Assembly (NCBI RefSeq): GCF_945870625.1 | Contig: NZ_CAMBTS010000012.1 | Location: 1-53,768 of the forward strand | Source: Novosphingobium sp. Chol11 | GTDB lineage: Bacteria; Pseudomonadota; Alphaproteobacteria; Sphingomonadales; Sphingomonadaceae | Length of the DNA: 53,768 nt | Direction of reading: 5' to 3' | Part shown: one piece after another, positions 34,271 to 43,346 of the stretch | Numbering within the stretch: the stretch's first letter is position 1 | Layout of the letters: each line of letters opens with the position of its first letter | The notes under the pieces: generated by a model | What the model was told of the DNA's origin: nothing | What the model saw: only the letters and a program-made list of their open reading frames with translations | Databases searched by the model: none | Program-made: the position numbers and the translations under genes

Positions 34271-36190
34271 TCAAATCTTGAGCTGGCTGCCGAGTTCAAC
34301 CACGCGGTTGGTGGGCAGCCGGAAAAACTCCATGGCGCTGGCCGCATTGCGCAGCATCCATGCGAACAGCTTTTCGCGCCAAATCGCCATGCCCGGCTTG
34401 TCCGAAGCAAGCAGGGTCTGGCGCGAGAGGAAAAAGCTGGTCTTCATCATCTCGAACGGTTCGCCGCACATGGTCACCTTGCTTAGCGCGGCGGGCACAT
34501 CGGTTTCCTCCAGAAAGCCGAAATGCAAGGTCATGCGGTAAAAACCCGAACCCACGTCGCGGCAGATCGAACGCTCGGCCGCCTCGACATAGGGCACATC
34601 CTCGATCGCGATGGTGAGGATCACCACGCGGTCGTGCAGCACCTTGTTATGTTTGATATTGTGGAGCAGCGCCGAAGGCACCCCGGTGGCGGCCGAAGCC
34701 ATGAAGATCGCGGTACCCGGCACGCGCGCCGCGCTGTTGCAGGCCGATTTGATGAACACTTCGAGCGGGATCGAACTATCGGCCATGTTCTGGCGCATCA
34801 GTTGGCGCCCGCGCGACCAGGTGGTGAGCAAGGTGAAGATGCCCACGCCCATGACCAGCGGCACCCAGCCGCCATCGGGTATCTTGGTCAGGTTCGCGCC
34901 GAGATAGCTGGCGTCGATCACGAAAAACAGGCCGAGCAGCGGCAGCGCATAAACCGGTTTCCACTGCCACAGCTTGAACAGCACAACCGCCAGCAGGAAA
35001 TTGTCGATCAGCATCGCGCCCGTCACCGCGATGCCATAAGCGGCCGTGAGATTGGACGAGCGCTGAAACATCAGCACCAGCACGATCACCGCGATCATCA
35101 ACGCGAAGTTGATCGCCGGGATATAGATCTGGCCCGCTGCGGTAGAAGTGTGCTTGATCGTCATGCGCGGAATGAAACCAAGCTGGATCGCCTGCTGCGT
35201 CACCGAAAACGCGCCCGAGATGACCGCTTGCGAGGCAATCACGGCAGCCAGGCTGGCGATGACAAGCAGCGGCCATTGGAACCATGCGGGCGCAAGCAGA
35301 TAAAACGGACTTTGCAGCGCGGCGGGCTCGCGCATCAGCAGCGACGCCTGCCCCAGATAATTGACCACCAGCGCGGGCAGCACGAACACCAGCCACGAAA
35401 CCCGGATTGGCTTTCGTCCGAAATGCCCCATGTCGGCATAGAGCGCCTCGGCCCCCGTGACTGCCAGCACCGCCGCGCCCATTGCCAGAAAGCCGCGCCA
35501 CGGATCAGCGGCGAACATCGCGGCGGCATGATGCGGCGATAGCGCCAGGATCACGTGCGGCATCGCGGCGATACTGATGACCCCCAGCACGGTGATCGTG
35601 GCGAAATAGACCAGCATGATCGGCCCGAAAAACGCCGCAACCTTTTCGGTGCCGCGGCTCTGAATGAAGAACAACCCGATCAGGATCACCACCACGATCG
35701 GCACGATCAGCGGGTGCATGGATGGCCGGTATACAGCGATTCCCTCGATCGCGCTCATCACCGACACGGCGGGCGTGATCATCGAATCGCCATAAAACAG
35801 CGCTGTGGCAAACACGCCGAGCAGGATGATGCCCTTGCCCCAGCGCTTGCCCGATGTGTGCTGGTTGATCAGCGCGAGCAGCGCCAGACTGCCGCCCTCG
35901 CCCTTGTTATCGGCCCGCATGATCACGGTGACATATTTGAGCGTGACGATGACCATCATCGACCAGAACATCAGGCTGACGATGCCATAAACATGCAATT
36001 GATCGAGCGGCAGCGGGTGATGCCCGGCAAAAGTATCGCGCAGCGCATAAAGCGGGCTGGTGCCGATATCGCCGAACACGACGCCGATGGCGCCGACCGC
36101 AAGCTTGATCGTGCCGCTACGGCCATGGGCGGGAGCAGCGCCTGATTTGCCGCTGGCGGCAAGCGCGGGATCAACCACGGCATCATTCAT
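34271..36190 (-). CDS. kup: Potassium transporter Kup
   Basis: A 639-residue H+/K+ symporter of the KUP/HAK/KT family. After a short soluble N-terminus come the family signature [22 protein letters not shown] and about twelve membrane helices to residue 450 (for example [17 protein letters not shown]), then a hydrophilic C-terminal domain ending [16 protein letters not shown] used the ATG at 36190; an upstream in-frame start at 36217 adds nine residues. It is monocistronic, followed by the palindromic element. Confidence 0.96.
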   Translation of the reverse strand: MNDAVVDPALAASGKSGAAPAHGRSGTIKLAVGAIGVVFGDIGTSPLYALRDTFAGHHPLPLDQLHVYGIVSLMFWSMMVIVTLKYVTVIMRADNKGEGGSLALLALINQHTSGKRWGKGIILLGVFATALFYGDSMITPAVSVMSAIEGIAVYRPSMHPLIVPIVVVILIGLFFIQSRGTEKVAAFFGPIMLVYFATITVLGVISIAAMPHVILALSPHHAAAMFAADPWRGFLAMGAAVLAVTGAEALYADMGHFGRKPIRVSWLVFVLPALVVNYLGQASLLMREPAALQSPFYLLAPAWFQWPLLVIASLAAVIASQAVISGAFSVTQQAIQLGFIPRMTIKHTSTAAGQIYIPAINFALMIAVIVLVLMFQRSSNLTAAYGIAVTGAMLIDNFLLAVVLFKLWQWKPVYALPLLGLFFVIDASYLGANLTKIPDGGWVPLVMGVGIFTLLTTWSRGRQLMRQNMADSSIPLEVFIKSACNSAARVPGTAIFMASAATGVPSALLHNIKHNKVLHDRVVILTIAIEDVPYVEAAERSICRDVGSGFYRMTLHFGFLEETDVPAALSKVTMCGEPFEMMKTSFFLSRQTLLASDKPGMAIWREKLFAWMLRNAASAMEFFRLPTNRVVELGSQLKI

Positions 36191-36360
36191 GGCAAGCGAA
36201 TCCCCGGCTCTCGCCAACCCCTGCCGGCCCCGGAATGGGCGCCGAAGCGACGCGGCGCATTAGCACCGGGCGATGCCCCCCGCAATGCGCGACACAACGC
36301 CCATCGCCAGCTTCATCCCATGGTCTGAACGAGGCAGGTTAACGCAATGAATACAGATGA

Positions 36361-37077
36361 TTAGCGTGGCCCGGGCGCAGCAGGCGCAGGGCTTGGCTGC
36401 GGCGCAGCAGCGGCTGCGGGAGCACCAGCGCCGACCGGGGCACCGGCGCTTTCGGCCAGAATCGCATCGATCTGCCCCAGCCGCGCCTGCAAGTCGTTCC
36501 GATAGGGCGCATCGGCGGGCGAACGGGCGAGCAGATCGGCCCAGATCGTGCGCGCTTCGGCCAGCCTTCCGCCTTGCGCCAGCGCAAGCCCGATGAAGAA
36601 CGGCGGCCCACGATGATCGGGCGCGATCGTCGCCGCGCGGGTGAACGCCAGCTTTGCCGCCGGGGTGATCGCGCCGCCGGCATGGCCGATCAGCGCATTG
36701 CCCTGCGCCACCCACAAGTCGGCATCCTGCGGGTTCTCAAGCGTCGCCTTGTGCAAGATATCCGCCGCCGCACCGAACTGGCCCTGCCGGGTCAGCGCGT
36801 CGGCCAGCACCATCCACGAGCCCGCGCGGCCATAAGCCGCACCGGACGAACTCATTTGCTGACGCTCTTTCAGCAAAGTGGCATCGGCTAGCTTGGCGTT
36901 CTCCAGCGCCTCCGTCGGCGATCCGGCAAGGCCGGGATGCCCTTGCAACCTATAGCCCAAAATGCCGAACAGCAGCGCTGCCGCCGTTATTTCCCAGCCT
37001 GCGCGCGGCATCTTGAGCACGAAGATCATAGCCGCGAGCAGCGCGCCGCCGATCAGAACGATCCAGACCCACGTCAT
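36361..37077 (-). CDS. ccmI: Cytochrome c biogenesis TPR protein (CcmI/CycH-like)
   Basis: A 238-residue protein with one or two N-terminal membrane helices (residues 3-20 and 28-44), TPR repeats (AGSWMVLADALTRQGQFGAAADIL, LWVAQGNALIGHAGG and following), and a Pro/Ala-rich tail. It is the C-terminal chaperone-like part of CcmI, which presents apocytochrome c to the CcmFH ligase. The frame runs far upstream through ccmH in another phase; the ATG at 37077 overlaps the ccmH stop by four bases (ATGA). Last gene of the ccm operon. Confidence 0.88.
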   Translation of the reverse strand: MTWVWIVLIGGALLAAMIFVLKMPRAGWEITAAALLFGILGYRLQGHPGLAGSPTEALENAKLADATLLKERQQMSSSGAAYGRAGSWMVLADALTRQGQFGAAADILHKATLENPQDADLWVAQGNALIGHAGGAITPAAKLAFTRAATIAPDHRGPPFFIGLALAQGGRLAEARTIWADLLARSPADAPYRNDLQARLGQIDAILAESAGAPVGAGAPAAAAAPQPSPAPAAPGPR

Positions 37078-37502
37078 GCCGCCGCCTTGCTGCGGCGAAA
37101 GCGCCCGCGCAGGAGCAGCGCGGCGAGCACCAGAATGATCAGCGGCGCGGCAAACAGCGGCCACGTGATCGGTTTCAATTGCGGGGTATAGCTCACATAA
37201 TCGCCGTAGCGCTCGATCAGCCAGACGCGGATCGCCTCCGGATCTTCGCCCGCCGCGATGCGCGTGCGCACCTGATGGCGCATATCGCCCGCCATCGGCG
37301 CGTCCGAATCGGCGATCGACTGGCTTTGGCATTTGAGGCAGCGCAGCGTGAGCATCAGTGTCTGCGCCTTGGCCTCCAGCGCCGGATCGGCGATCTGCTT
37401 GTAGGCATAGGGCGCGGGCGGCAGCAGGTCTTGCGCGGCCAGCGGCGGCGAGCACAGCGCGGCGGCAAGGAGCGCCATAATCGCGAGCCAGAGCCGCTTC
37501 AT
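37074..37502 (-). CDS. ccmH: Cytochrome c-type biogenesis protein CcmH
   Basis: A 142-residue periplasm-facing thiol-reducing protein: signal/anchor at residues 1-23, the redox motif R54-C-L-K-C-Q59, the characteristic VRTRIAAGEDPEAIRVWLIERYGDYVSY segment, and a C-terminal membrane helix (residues 112-132). It reduces apocytochrome c cysteines before heme ligation. Overlaps ccmI and ccmG by four bases each. Confidence 0.95.
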   Translation of the reverse strand: MKRLWLAIMALLAAALCSPPLAAQDLLPPAPYAYKQIADPALEAKAQTLMLTLRCLKCQSQSIADSDAPMAGDMRHQVRTRIAAGEDPEAIRVWLIERYGDYVSYTPQLKPITWPLFAAPLIILVLAALLLRGRFRRSKAAA

Positions 37503-38065
37503 GCGCCCGCCTCGGCCAGTTTGCGCAAGATGATCGGCACATCCTCAGGCCGGATATCACCGATATGCTGATAACGGATCACGCCGCGGCCATCGATCAC
37601 AAAAGTTTCGGGAACGCCGGATGAGCCGATCGCCAGCTGCACCTGGCTAAGATCATCGCGGCCGATCCGCGCGAAGGGATTGCCGTTCTGCGCCAGAAAT
37701 TGCGCCAGATCCTGCTTGCGATCGCGGATCGCGACGCCGTCGATCTCCACCCCTTTGGCGGCGAGCGCGGCCAGTTGCGGCGCTTCCACGGCGCAAGGGA
37801 CACACCAGCTGGCAAAGACATTCAGCAGGCGCGGCTTACCCTTGGTGAAATCCGCGGTGGCGAGGCCCGGACGATCATCGCTGGCCGGCGGCAGATCGAA
37901 GGCCGGCAAGGGCTTGCCGATAAAAGCGCTGACCACGTCGGTATTGGCATTGCGCGACAGGCCGTAGATGACCAACACAACAAATCCGGCGAACAGCATC
38001 AGCGGCAGCCACAGCGCAAGACCCGGCTTTTTTGGCCCGGGCTTGCCGGGAGCCTGCGCGCTCAT
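37499..38065 (-). CDS. ccmG: Thiol:disulfide interchange protein CcmG (DsbE)
   Basis: A 188-residue membrane-anchored thioredoxin-like protein. Helix at residues 16-35, then a thioredoxin fold with the active site W87-C-V-P-C91 (NVFASWCVPC) and the cis-proline region GSSGVPETF. It supplies reductant to CcmH and apocytochrome c. The ATG overlaps the ccmF stop; a longer upstream frame is the ccmF shadow. Confidence 0.95.
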   Translation of the reverse strand: MSAQAPGKPGPKKPGLALWLPLMLFAGFVVLVIYGLSRNANTDVVSAFIGKPLPAFDLPPASDDRPGLATADFTKGKPRLLNVFASWCVPCAVEAPQLAALAAKGVEIDGVAIRDRKQDLAQFLAQNGNPFARIGRDDLSQVQLAIGSSGVPETFVIDGRGVIRYQHIGDIRPEDVPIILRKLAEAGA

Positions 38066-40011
38066 CGGCCCTGCGCCGTGCGGCGAAAGGCGATCTTGTC
38101 GGTCGCTACCAGCCGCTTCACATCGCGCGCGACGCGGCCCACCAGCGCGAGCAGACCGCCCAGCGCGATCAGCACTCCGCCATACCAGATCAGCGGCGCG
38201 AACGGCTTCCACCAAAGCCGCATCTGCCAGCGGCCATCGGCGGCCTCTTCGCCGAGCACGAGGTAAAGCTGCCCGTTCCAGCGGGTGCTCAGCGCCGATT
38301 CGGTGCGGTTGCCCGGCGGATTGGAGAATGTGCGCGCTTGCGGGCGCAAGATGATCGGGGCGGCACCTTCATAGCTGGCGGCCAGCGTGGCTTCTAGCGC
38401 GGTCCAGTTTGGCCCGGCCACCGGATCGATGCCTTTGAGCGTGATGGCATAGGGCCCCACCTGCTGCACATCGCCGGGGTTCATCGCCGCCAGCTTCTCG
38501 GTCGAGAACGCGCTTTCGCTGGCCATGCCAAACAGCGCGACGGCGATCCCGAGATGCGCCAATACGCCGCCATAAATCGGCAACGGCGTGCGCCGCAGAT
38601 TGCGCCCGCGCAGCGGCATCAGGCTGGCCAGCGCCAGCGCCGGGGCCAGCGCGAGGCCCAGCGCCGACAGCACACTGACCGCAGGGGCGAAAATCACGAT
38701 GCCGAGCAGGGCTGCGGCGGCCAGAAAGGCGGGCACCGCGACGGCCCAAGTGATCCGCGCCGCCTTGTCATCGCGCCAGCGCAGCAAGGGGCCGACCGCC
38801 ATGATCAGGAACATCGGGATAGCGAAGAAGGCGGAGACTGGGTTAAAATAAGGCGGGCCGACCGAAACTTTGACCCCCATCGCCTCGGTCAAGAGCGGAT
38901 AGAGCGTGCCGATCAGCACGATGCCGAGAATGCCGCAGAGCATCACGTTGTTAAAGACAAGGCTGGCCTCGCGGCTGACGAAGGAGAAGCGCGCGCCTTC
39001 GGTCACGGTGTTGGCGCGCAAGGCAAACAGCGTGAGCGCGCCGCCGATGTAGATCGCCAGCAGCGCGAGGATGAAGCTGCCGCGCGTGGGATCGACGGCA
39101 AAGGCATGAACCGAGGTCAGAATGCCCGAGCGGACAAGAAATGTGCCGACCATCGACATGGAGAAGGCGACCACGCCGAGCATCACCGTCCACGCTTTGA
39201 GCGCGCCGCGCGAGGCCAGCACGCTGCACGAATGGAGCAGCGCGGTGGCCGCCAGCCACGGCATCAGCGAGGCATTTTCAACCGGATCCCAAAACCACCA
39301 GCCGCCCCAACCCAGCGTGTAGTAGGCCCAATACGAGCCGGCGGTGATGCCCAAAGTCAGGAAAATCCAAGCGCCGAGCACCCATGGCCGCATGGCGCGG
39401 GCAAAAGCGGGGCCGACATCGCGCGTGACCAGCGCGCCGATGGCAAAGCTGAAAGCGATCGACAGCCCGACATAGCCGACATAGAGCGTCGGCGGATGGA
39501 AGGCGAGGCCGATATCCTGCAGCAGCGGGTTCAGCCCCTGCCCCTCTGCCGCCGGTTCAGGGAGGCGCTGAAACGGATTCGAGGCGAGCAGCAGGAACGC
39601 ATAGAAACCGAGGCTGACAAAGGCTTGGCCCGCCAAAGTGGCAACCAGTGTTTCCTCGCGCAGCCGCTTTTCCACCAGCGCAACGACTCCGCCGCCGATG
39701 CTCATGATCGTCACCCACATCAGCATCGAGCCTTCGTGGTTGCCCCATGTAGCCGCTAGTTTGAAAATCCACGGCTTGGCCGCATGGCTGTTTCCCGCGA
39801 CCAGCTTGACCGAAAGATCGGTCGACAGAAACAGCCAGATCAGCGCGGCGAATGCGCCTGCCACCAGCACGCCTTGCGCGATGGCGACCGGCCGCACCAG
39901 GCCCATAAACAGGCCGCCCTTCGGCGTGAGCGCGAGGCATCCCGCAACCAATTGGAGCGCGGCGAGCGCGGCCGCTATCCACAGCATGGCAAGGCCCAGT
40001 TCAGCGATCAT
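38062..40011 (-). CDS. ccmF: Heme lyase CcmF
   Basis: A 649-residue integral membrane protein with about 15 helices that ligates heme to apocytochrome c with CcmH. It has the WWD-type heme-handling motif as GWGGWWFWDPVENASLMPW (about residues 230-250), conserved histidines in the flanking loops and a periplasmic C-terminal domain. The ATG overlaps the stop of a 27-codon mini-ORF that fills the gap to ccmE. Confidence 0.96.
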   Translation of the reverse strand: MIAELGLAMLWIAAALAALQLVAGCLALTPKGGLFMGLVRPVAIAQGVLVAGAFAALIWLFLSTDLSVKLVAGNSHAAKPWIFKLAATWGNHEGSMLMWVTIMSIGGGVVALVEKRLREETLVATLAGQAFVSLGFYAFLLLASNPFQRLPEPAAEGQGLNPLLQDIGLAFHPPTLYVGYVGLSIAFSFAIGALVTRDVGPAFARAMRPWVLGAWIFLTLGITAGSYWAYYTLGWGGWWFWDPVENASLMPWLAATALLHSCSVLASRGALKAWTVMLGVVAFSMSMVGTFLVRSGILTSVHAFAVDPTRGSFILALLAIYIGGALTLFALRANTVTEGARFSFVSREASLVFNNVMLCGILGIVLIGTLYPLLTEAMGVKVSVGPPYFNPVSAFFAIPMFLIMAVGPLLRWRDDKAARITWAVAVPAFLAAAALLGIVIFAPAVSVLSALGLALAPALALASLMPLRGRNLRRTPLPIYGGVLAHLGIAVALFGMASESAFSTEKLAAMNPGDVQQVGPYAITLKGIDPVAGPNWTALEATLAASYEGAAPIILRPQARTFSNPPGNRTESALSTRWNGQLYLVLGEEAADGRWQMRLWWKPFAPLIWYGGVLIALGGLLALVGRVARDVKRLVATDKIAFRRTAQGR

Positions 40012-40091
40012 CGCGGCTTTGCCGTTCGGGCCATGCGCTGCGCCCCGGCGCAGGCCGGAGCCTCAGGCGGGGCAGCGGGGGCGGTCATCAT
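40008..40091 (-). CDS. 27-codon coupled mini-ORF between ccmE and ccmF
   Basis: An ATG overlapping the ccmE stop (ATGA at 40088-40091) opens 27 codons that end in a TGA overlapping the ccmF ATG (40008-40011). The product (MMTAPAAPPEAPACAGAQRM followed by ARTAKPR) has no recognised domain. The middle is encoded by a family-B palindromic repeat. It may serve only to carry ribosomes from ccmE to ccmF across the repeat. Confidence 0.4.
   Translation of the reverse strand: MMTAPAAPPEAPACAGAQRMARTAKPR
40038..40058 (-). repeat. GC-rich repeat, family B, inverted core copy
   Basis: On the minus strand it contains CCGGCCTGCGCCGGG followed by GCGC, the core shared with 13318-13355 and 14112-14149. 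Confidence 0.6.
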
Positions 40092-40540
40092 TTGGTTTCT
40101 GCCACGACGGCGGCGGCCTGCGCCTTGCTCATGTCTTTCATTTCGCGCGGCACATACTTTTCATCGTGCTTGGCAAGCAGGTTGTCGGCCACGAAGGTTG
40201 TGCCCTCCATGCGGCCTTCGGCGACCACGCCGGAGCCTTCGACAAACAATTCGGGGGTGATCCCGCGAAACCGCACGGGCACGTCCACTTTGCCGTCGCC
40301 GACCAGAAAATCGATCGTCACGCCGTCGCCGCGCGTCTTGATCGAGCCTTTTTGAACCATCCCGCCCAAGCGCACAGCGCGGCCCGGCTCGGGCGGCTTG
40401 GCCACCAGATCGCTCGGAACATAGAAATAGGCGGCTTGATTGCGCAGCGCATAAGCGGCCAGCAACCCCGCGCCGATCAGCGCGCTGACCGCGAACAGGA
40501 GCAAAACCAGCCGTTGATGCTTGGGCTTGACCACACTCAT
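40088..40540 (-). CDS. ccmE: Heme chaperone CcmE
   Basis: A 150-residue membrane-anchored OB-fold protein that carries heme covalently to CcmF. N-terminal helix at residues 9-31, the barrel region with RLGGMVQKGSI and VVAEGRMEG, and the heme-binding H125-x-x-x-Y129 in LLAKHDEKYVP. Its ATG overlaps the ccmD stop. Confidence 0.96.
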   Translation of the reverse strand: MSVVKPKHQRLVLLLFAVSALIGAGLLAAYALRNQAAYFYVPSDLVAKPPEPGRAVRLGGMVQKGSIKTRGDGVTIDFLVGDGKVDVPVRFRGITPELFVEGSGVVAEGRMEGTTFVADNLLAKHDEKYVPREMKDMSKAQAAAVVAETK

Positions 40541-40677
40541 TTTTCACGCGCCCGATCTCTGCGCCGCTCGGCGCGCGCCATTGCCCACAGCGACCAGCCA
40601 ACCAGCAATAGCGTGCCGATGACGCCGATGGACAGCGCCGCGATGACAAATTGCCACTGATCCAGCCGCTCGTGCAT
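40537..40677 (-). CDS. ccmD: Heme exporter protein CcmD
   Basis: A 46-residue single-helix protein (starting MHERLDQWQFVIAALSIG; helix to about residue 34, then a strongly basic tail ARAERRRDRAREK). Size, topology and position between ccmC and ccmE identify CcmD, which helps release holo-CcmE from CcmABC. Its stop overlaps the ccmE start (ATGA) and it starts 7 bp after ccmC. Confidence 0.85.
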   Translation of the reverse strand: MHERLDQWQFVIAALSIGVIGTLLLVGWSLWAMARAERRRDRAREK

Positions 40678-40684
40678 CCGCGCG

Positions 40685-41413
40685 TTATGCCATCGCCTTG
40701 CGGCGCAGGCGCGCCTCGGTCTGGATATCGGCGAGCAGCATGCGCATCCGCGCCAGCACCACGCCCCCGAAAATCAGCGTAAAGCCGAGCGCCGAGAACA
40801 GCAGCGGATAGAGGAACGCAGCGTCGATCGAGGATTTGCCCATGCTGATCGAGGCGGGCTGGTGCAGGCTGTTCCACCACACCACCGAGCGATTGATGAT
40901 CGGGATATTGACCGCGCCGACGATGCCGAAAATCGCGGTGACGCGGCTGGCGCCGCTGCCCGCCGCCGCATCGCGCTGCGCCGCCTGGCTGAGCGCGACA
41001 TAGCCGAGATAGAGAAACAGCAGCACGAGAAAGCTGGTCAGCCGCCCGTCCCACACCCACCATGTGCCCCAAGTCGGCCGCGCCCAGATCGAACCGGTGG
41101 CGAGGCAGATTGCGGTGAAAACCGCGCCGGGCACCGCCGCAGCGCGCGCCGCAATCGCCGCCAGCGGATGGCGCCAGACCAGCTCGACAATGCTGGAGAC
41201 CGCAATCGTGGTCCATCCCGCCATGCCGAGCCACGCCGAAGGCACATGGATGAACAGAATGCGCACGGTATCGCCCATCAGCCGGTCAGGCGGCACCACC
41301 AACAAGCCATAAAGCAGCGCGCCCATCGCCATGATGAGCCCGCTGACCAGCATGAGCGGCATCAGCCAGCGCGCGATGCGCAGAAACCGGGCGGGATTGG
41401 CAAAGCCATGCAT
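40685..41413 (-). CDS. ccmC: Heme exporter membrane protein CcmC
   Basis: A 242-residue protein with six helices that loads heme on CcmE. It has the tryptophan-rich WWD motif GTWWVWDGRLTSFLVLLFLYLGY (about residues 116-139) and the flanking histidine loops (FIHVPSAW, SLHQPAS). The ATG at 41413 is preceded by CCTCCT rather than a Shine-Dalgarno. ccmA and ccmB, usually upstream, are absent; tRNA-His lies there instead, so the ABC subunits must be elsewhere. Confidence 0.95.
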   Translation of the reverse strand: MHGFANPARFLRIARWLMPLMLVSGLIMAMGALLYGLLVVPPDRLMGDTVRILFIHVPSAWLGMAGWTTIAVSSIVELVWRHPLAAIAARAAAVPGAVFTAICLATGSIWARPTWGTWWVWDGRLTSFLVLLFLYLGYVALSQAAQRDAAAGSGASRVTAIFGIVGAVNIPIINRSVVWWNSLHQPASISMGKSSIDAAFLYPLLFSALGFTLIFGGVVLARMRMLLADIQTEARLRRKAMA

Positions 41414-41528
41414 AGGAGGCTTGAGATATTTCCTTGTCCAGCAGCCCTCGCCGCCGTTTGCTGCCCATGTCAGTGCCACCCTGCTCGCCAAGGAGCAAGG
41501 GCTTAAGGGGGCAATGCCAAGCAAAAAA

Positions 41529-41606
41529 TGGGGCGACCAATGGGGCTCGAACCCACGACCTCCGGTACCACAAACCGGCGCTCTAACCAACTGAGCTATG
41601 ATCGCC
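41529..41606 (-). tRNA. tRNA-His (anticodon GTG)
   Basis: Cloverleaf on the minus strand: acceptor GCGATCA with TGGTCGC, D arm GCTC/GAGC, anticodon arm CCGGT-TTGTGGT-ACCGG giving GTG at 34-36, T arm with TTCGAGC. A genome-encoded G at position -1 faces C73, the histidine identity pair, and CCA is encoded. Confidence 0.95.
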
Positions 41607-41732
41607 ACAAGCAAAGCGGCCTTGCAGCAGCAAGGACCGACGAGCCCCCGCGCCTTTGCAGAAACCGCCCCGCATGGGAAGCAAAAACTTGGCGATGCCG
41701 CGCCCACCCACAATCGCGCGCAGGATTTCAAC

Positions 41733-41757
41733 AAAAAGGGCAGCCGAAGCCGCCCTT
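41733..41757 (-). terminator. Terminator after rpmE
   Basis: On the minus strand AAGGGCGGC-TTCG-GCTGCCCTT with one G-U pair and a stable UUCG tetraloop, followed by TTT. Confidence 0.85.
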
Positions 41758-41782
41758 GATGCCTTTGCGTTGCCGCCAAGCC

Positions 41783-42007
41783 TTACTTCTTGAGCGTGAG
41801 CCCGCCGAAGCGCTTATTGAACTGGGCCACGCGGCCGCCCTGATCGAGCTGGCGGGTGCCGCCGGTCCATGCCGGGTGCGAAAGCGGATCGATTTCAAGC
41901 GCCATGACATCGCCCTCCTTGCCCCAGGTCGAGCGCGTCTCGAACACGGTGCCGTCTGTCATCTGGACCTTGATCATGTGGTAGTCGGGGTGAATGCTGG
42001 GCTTCAT
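41783..42007 (-). CDS. rpmE: 50S ribosomal protein L31
   Basis: A 74-residue L31 with [12 protein letters not shown] at the start and [12 protein letters not shown] near the end. The zinc-binding cysteines of the C+ form are all absent, so it is a zinc-independent (C-) type. It has its own terminator and a hairpin in its leader (42028-42049). Confidence 0.95.
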   Translation of the reverse strand: MKPSIHPDYHMIKVQMTDGTVFETRSTWGKEGDVMALEIDPLSHPAWTGGTRQLDQGGRVAQFNKRFGGLTLKK

Positions 42008-42027
42008 GGTATCTGGCTCCGCAGTGA

Positions 42028-42049
42028 GAGCCCGGTTCCAACCGGGCTC
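42028..42049 (-). promoter_or_regulatory. Hairpin in the rpmE leader
   Basis: GAGCCCGGT and ACCGGGCTC form a perfect 9-bp stem around a 4-base loop about 20 bases before the rpmE start. There is no T run, so it is more likely a leader structure than a terminator. Confidence 0.45.
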
Positions 42050-42171
42050 AGGGGAATTGGGAAAGGCGCGCGCTTAGGCAAGTTTGGTGCAGATAGCAAG
42101 CGGATAGCGCCGCATTAGCGACGATGTTCAAGGAAGAGGGGTTTCGCGCAGAGCACGCTATCTTGAGCGCC

Positions 42172-42645
42172 TCAGCTATCCGCGATCATCGCGGTGAAGC
42201 TGCATTCGGTGGCGATCTTGCCTTCCAGCATCGCCTTGCCCGCAAACTTGCAGACCCGCGCGCGCTTCTGGGTGAATTCGACATGGAGATCGAGCAGGCA
42301 GCCGGGCATCACCGGCGTGCGGAACTTGGCTTCCTCGATCGCCATGAAGTAAACGAGCTTGCCGGTGCCGGCGAGGCCCAGCGTTTCCACCGCGAGCACG
42401 CCTGCGGCCTGCGCCAGCGCCTCGATCTGGAGCACGCCGGGCATGATCGGGCGGCCGGGGAAATGCCCCTGAAAAAACTGCTCGTTCATCGAGACCGCCT
42501 TGATCGCATGGATCCGCTCGCCCGCAACGAGCGAGACCACGCGATCGACCAGCAGCAAGGGATAACGATGGGGCAACGCCGCCATGATCCCGACGATGTC
42601 AAGTTGGAGCGGCGCTGCGGCCGCTCCTTCCTGTTCCTCGCTCAT
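42172..42645 (-). CDS. fabZ: 3-hydroxyacyl-ACP dehydratase FabZ
   Basis: Dehydrates 3-hydroxyacyl-ACP in fatty acid elongation. The 157-residue hot-dog protein has [12 protein letters not shown], the catalytic [20 protein letters not shown] with H61 and E75, and [10 protein letters not shown]. It follows ompH by 11 bp. lpxD, normally between ompH and fabZ, and lpxA, normally after it, are absent. Confidence 0.95.
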   Translation of the reverse strand: MSEEQEGAAAAPLQLDIVGIMAALPHRYPLLLVDRVVSLVAGERIHAIKAVSMNEQFFQGHFPGRPIMPGVLQIEALAQAAGVLAVETLGLAGTGKLVYFMAIEEAKFRTPVMPGCLLDLHVEFTQKRARVCKFAGKAMLEGKIATECSFTAMIADS

Positions 42646-42656
42646 CCAGCCTCGCC

Positions 42657-43346
42657 TTAGCGGCCGGCGGGCTGCTTAGGCGGAGTCGCCGCGCCGCCTT
42701 GTGCGGCCTGCGCTGCCTGCTGGGCGGCCTGCTGGGCCGCAGCTTCGCGCTGGGCGCGCGGCAACCAGCCGGTGGGCGGCACGAGCTGCGCGGCCGGGAT
42801 GAGCACGTTGATCTCGGTCAGGATGTCCTGATTGAGATTGTAGACCTGATCGGCTTTCAGCACGCTCTGCGCATCGAGCACGACCGTCACCTTGCGCTTG
42901 GTCATCGCTGCTTGCGTGGCCTGATCCAGCTTGTCGCCGATCTGCTCGATCACATACTGCTGGGCAAGGTTCACCGGCTCGATCAGTTGCTGCATCTCGC
43001 GCTCGCCCGATTGCTCAAGCTGCTGGATCTGCGCGGCCTGCGTGCGCAGCGCGGCGGCATCGGGCTTGGGGCCCTTCTGATCGGCTTCGAACTTGTCGTA
43101 AAGCGGCTTCAATTGCGCGGCGATCTGGTTGCGGCGCGTGTTGGCCTGATCGATCTGCGCCTTGTAGGTGACCGGCAGCTGGGTCGCTGCGGTCTTGTAA
43201 GCGTTCGATCCTGCGACGATGGCGGGACGATTGGCGATGGCGATGCCATTGATTGCGACGCCGCCGGGGGTGGCCTGCGCCAGAGCGGCAGGCGCGGACG
43301 AGAACATGAGGCCTGCAAGCAGGGCCGAAAAAGCAAGGTTTTTCAT
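42657..43346 (-). CDS. OmpH/Skp-family periplasmic chaperone
   Basis: A 229-residue exported protein: signal peptide [24 protein letters not shown], then a mostly helical, Gln/Ala-rich coiled-coil region (residues 50-150) typical of Skp/OmpH tentacles, and a Gln/Ala-rich tail. Skp holds unfolded outer-membrane proteins for BamA. Its ATG overlaps the bamA stop by one base (TAATG). Confidence 0.88.
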   Translation of the reverse strand: MKNLAFSALLAGLMFSSAPAALAQATPGGVAINGIAIANRPAIVAGSNAYKTAATQLPVTYKAQIDQANTRRNQIAAQLKPLYDKFEADQKGPKPDAAALRTQAAQIQQLEQSGEREMQQLIEPVNLAQQYVIEQIGDKLDQATQAAMTKRKVTVVLDAQSVLKADQVYNLNQDILTEINVLIPAAQLVPPTGWLPRAQREAAAQQAAQQAAQAAQGGAATPPKQPAGR

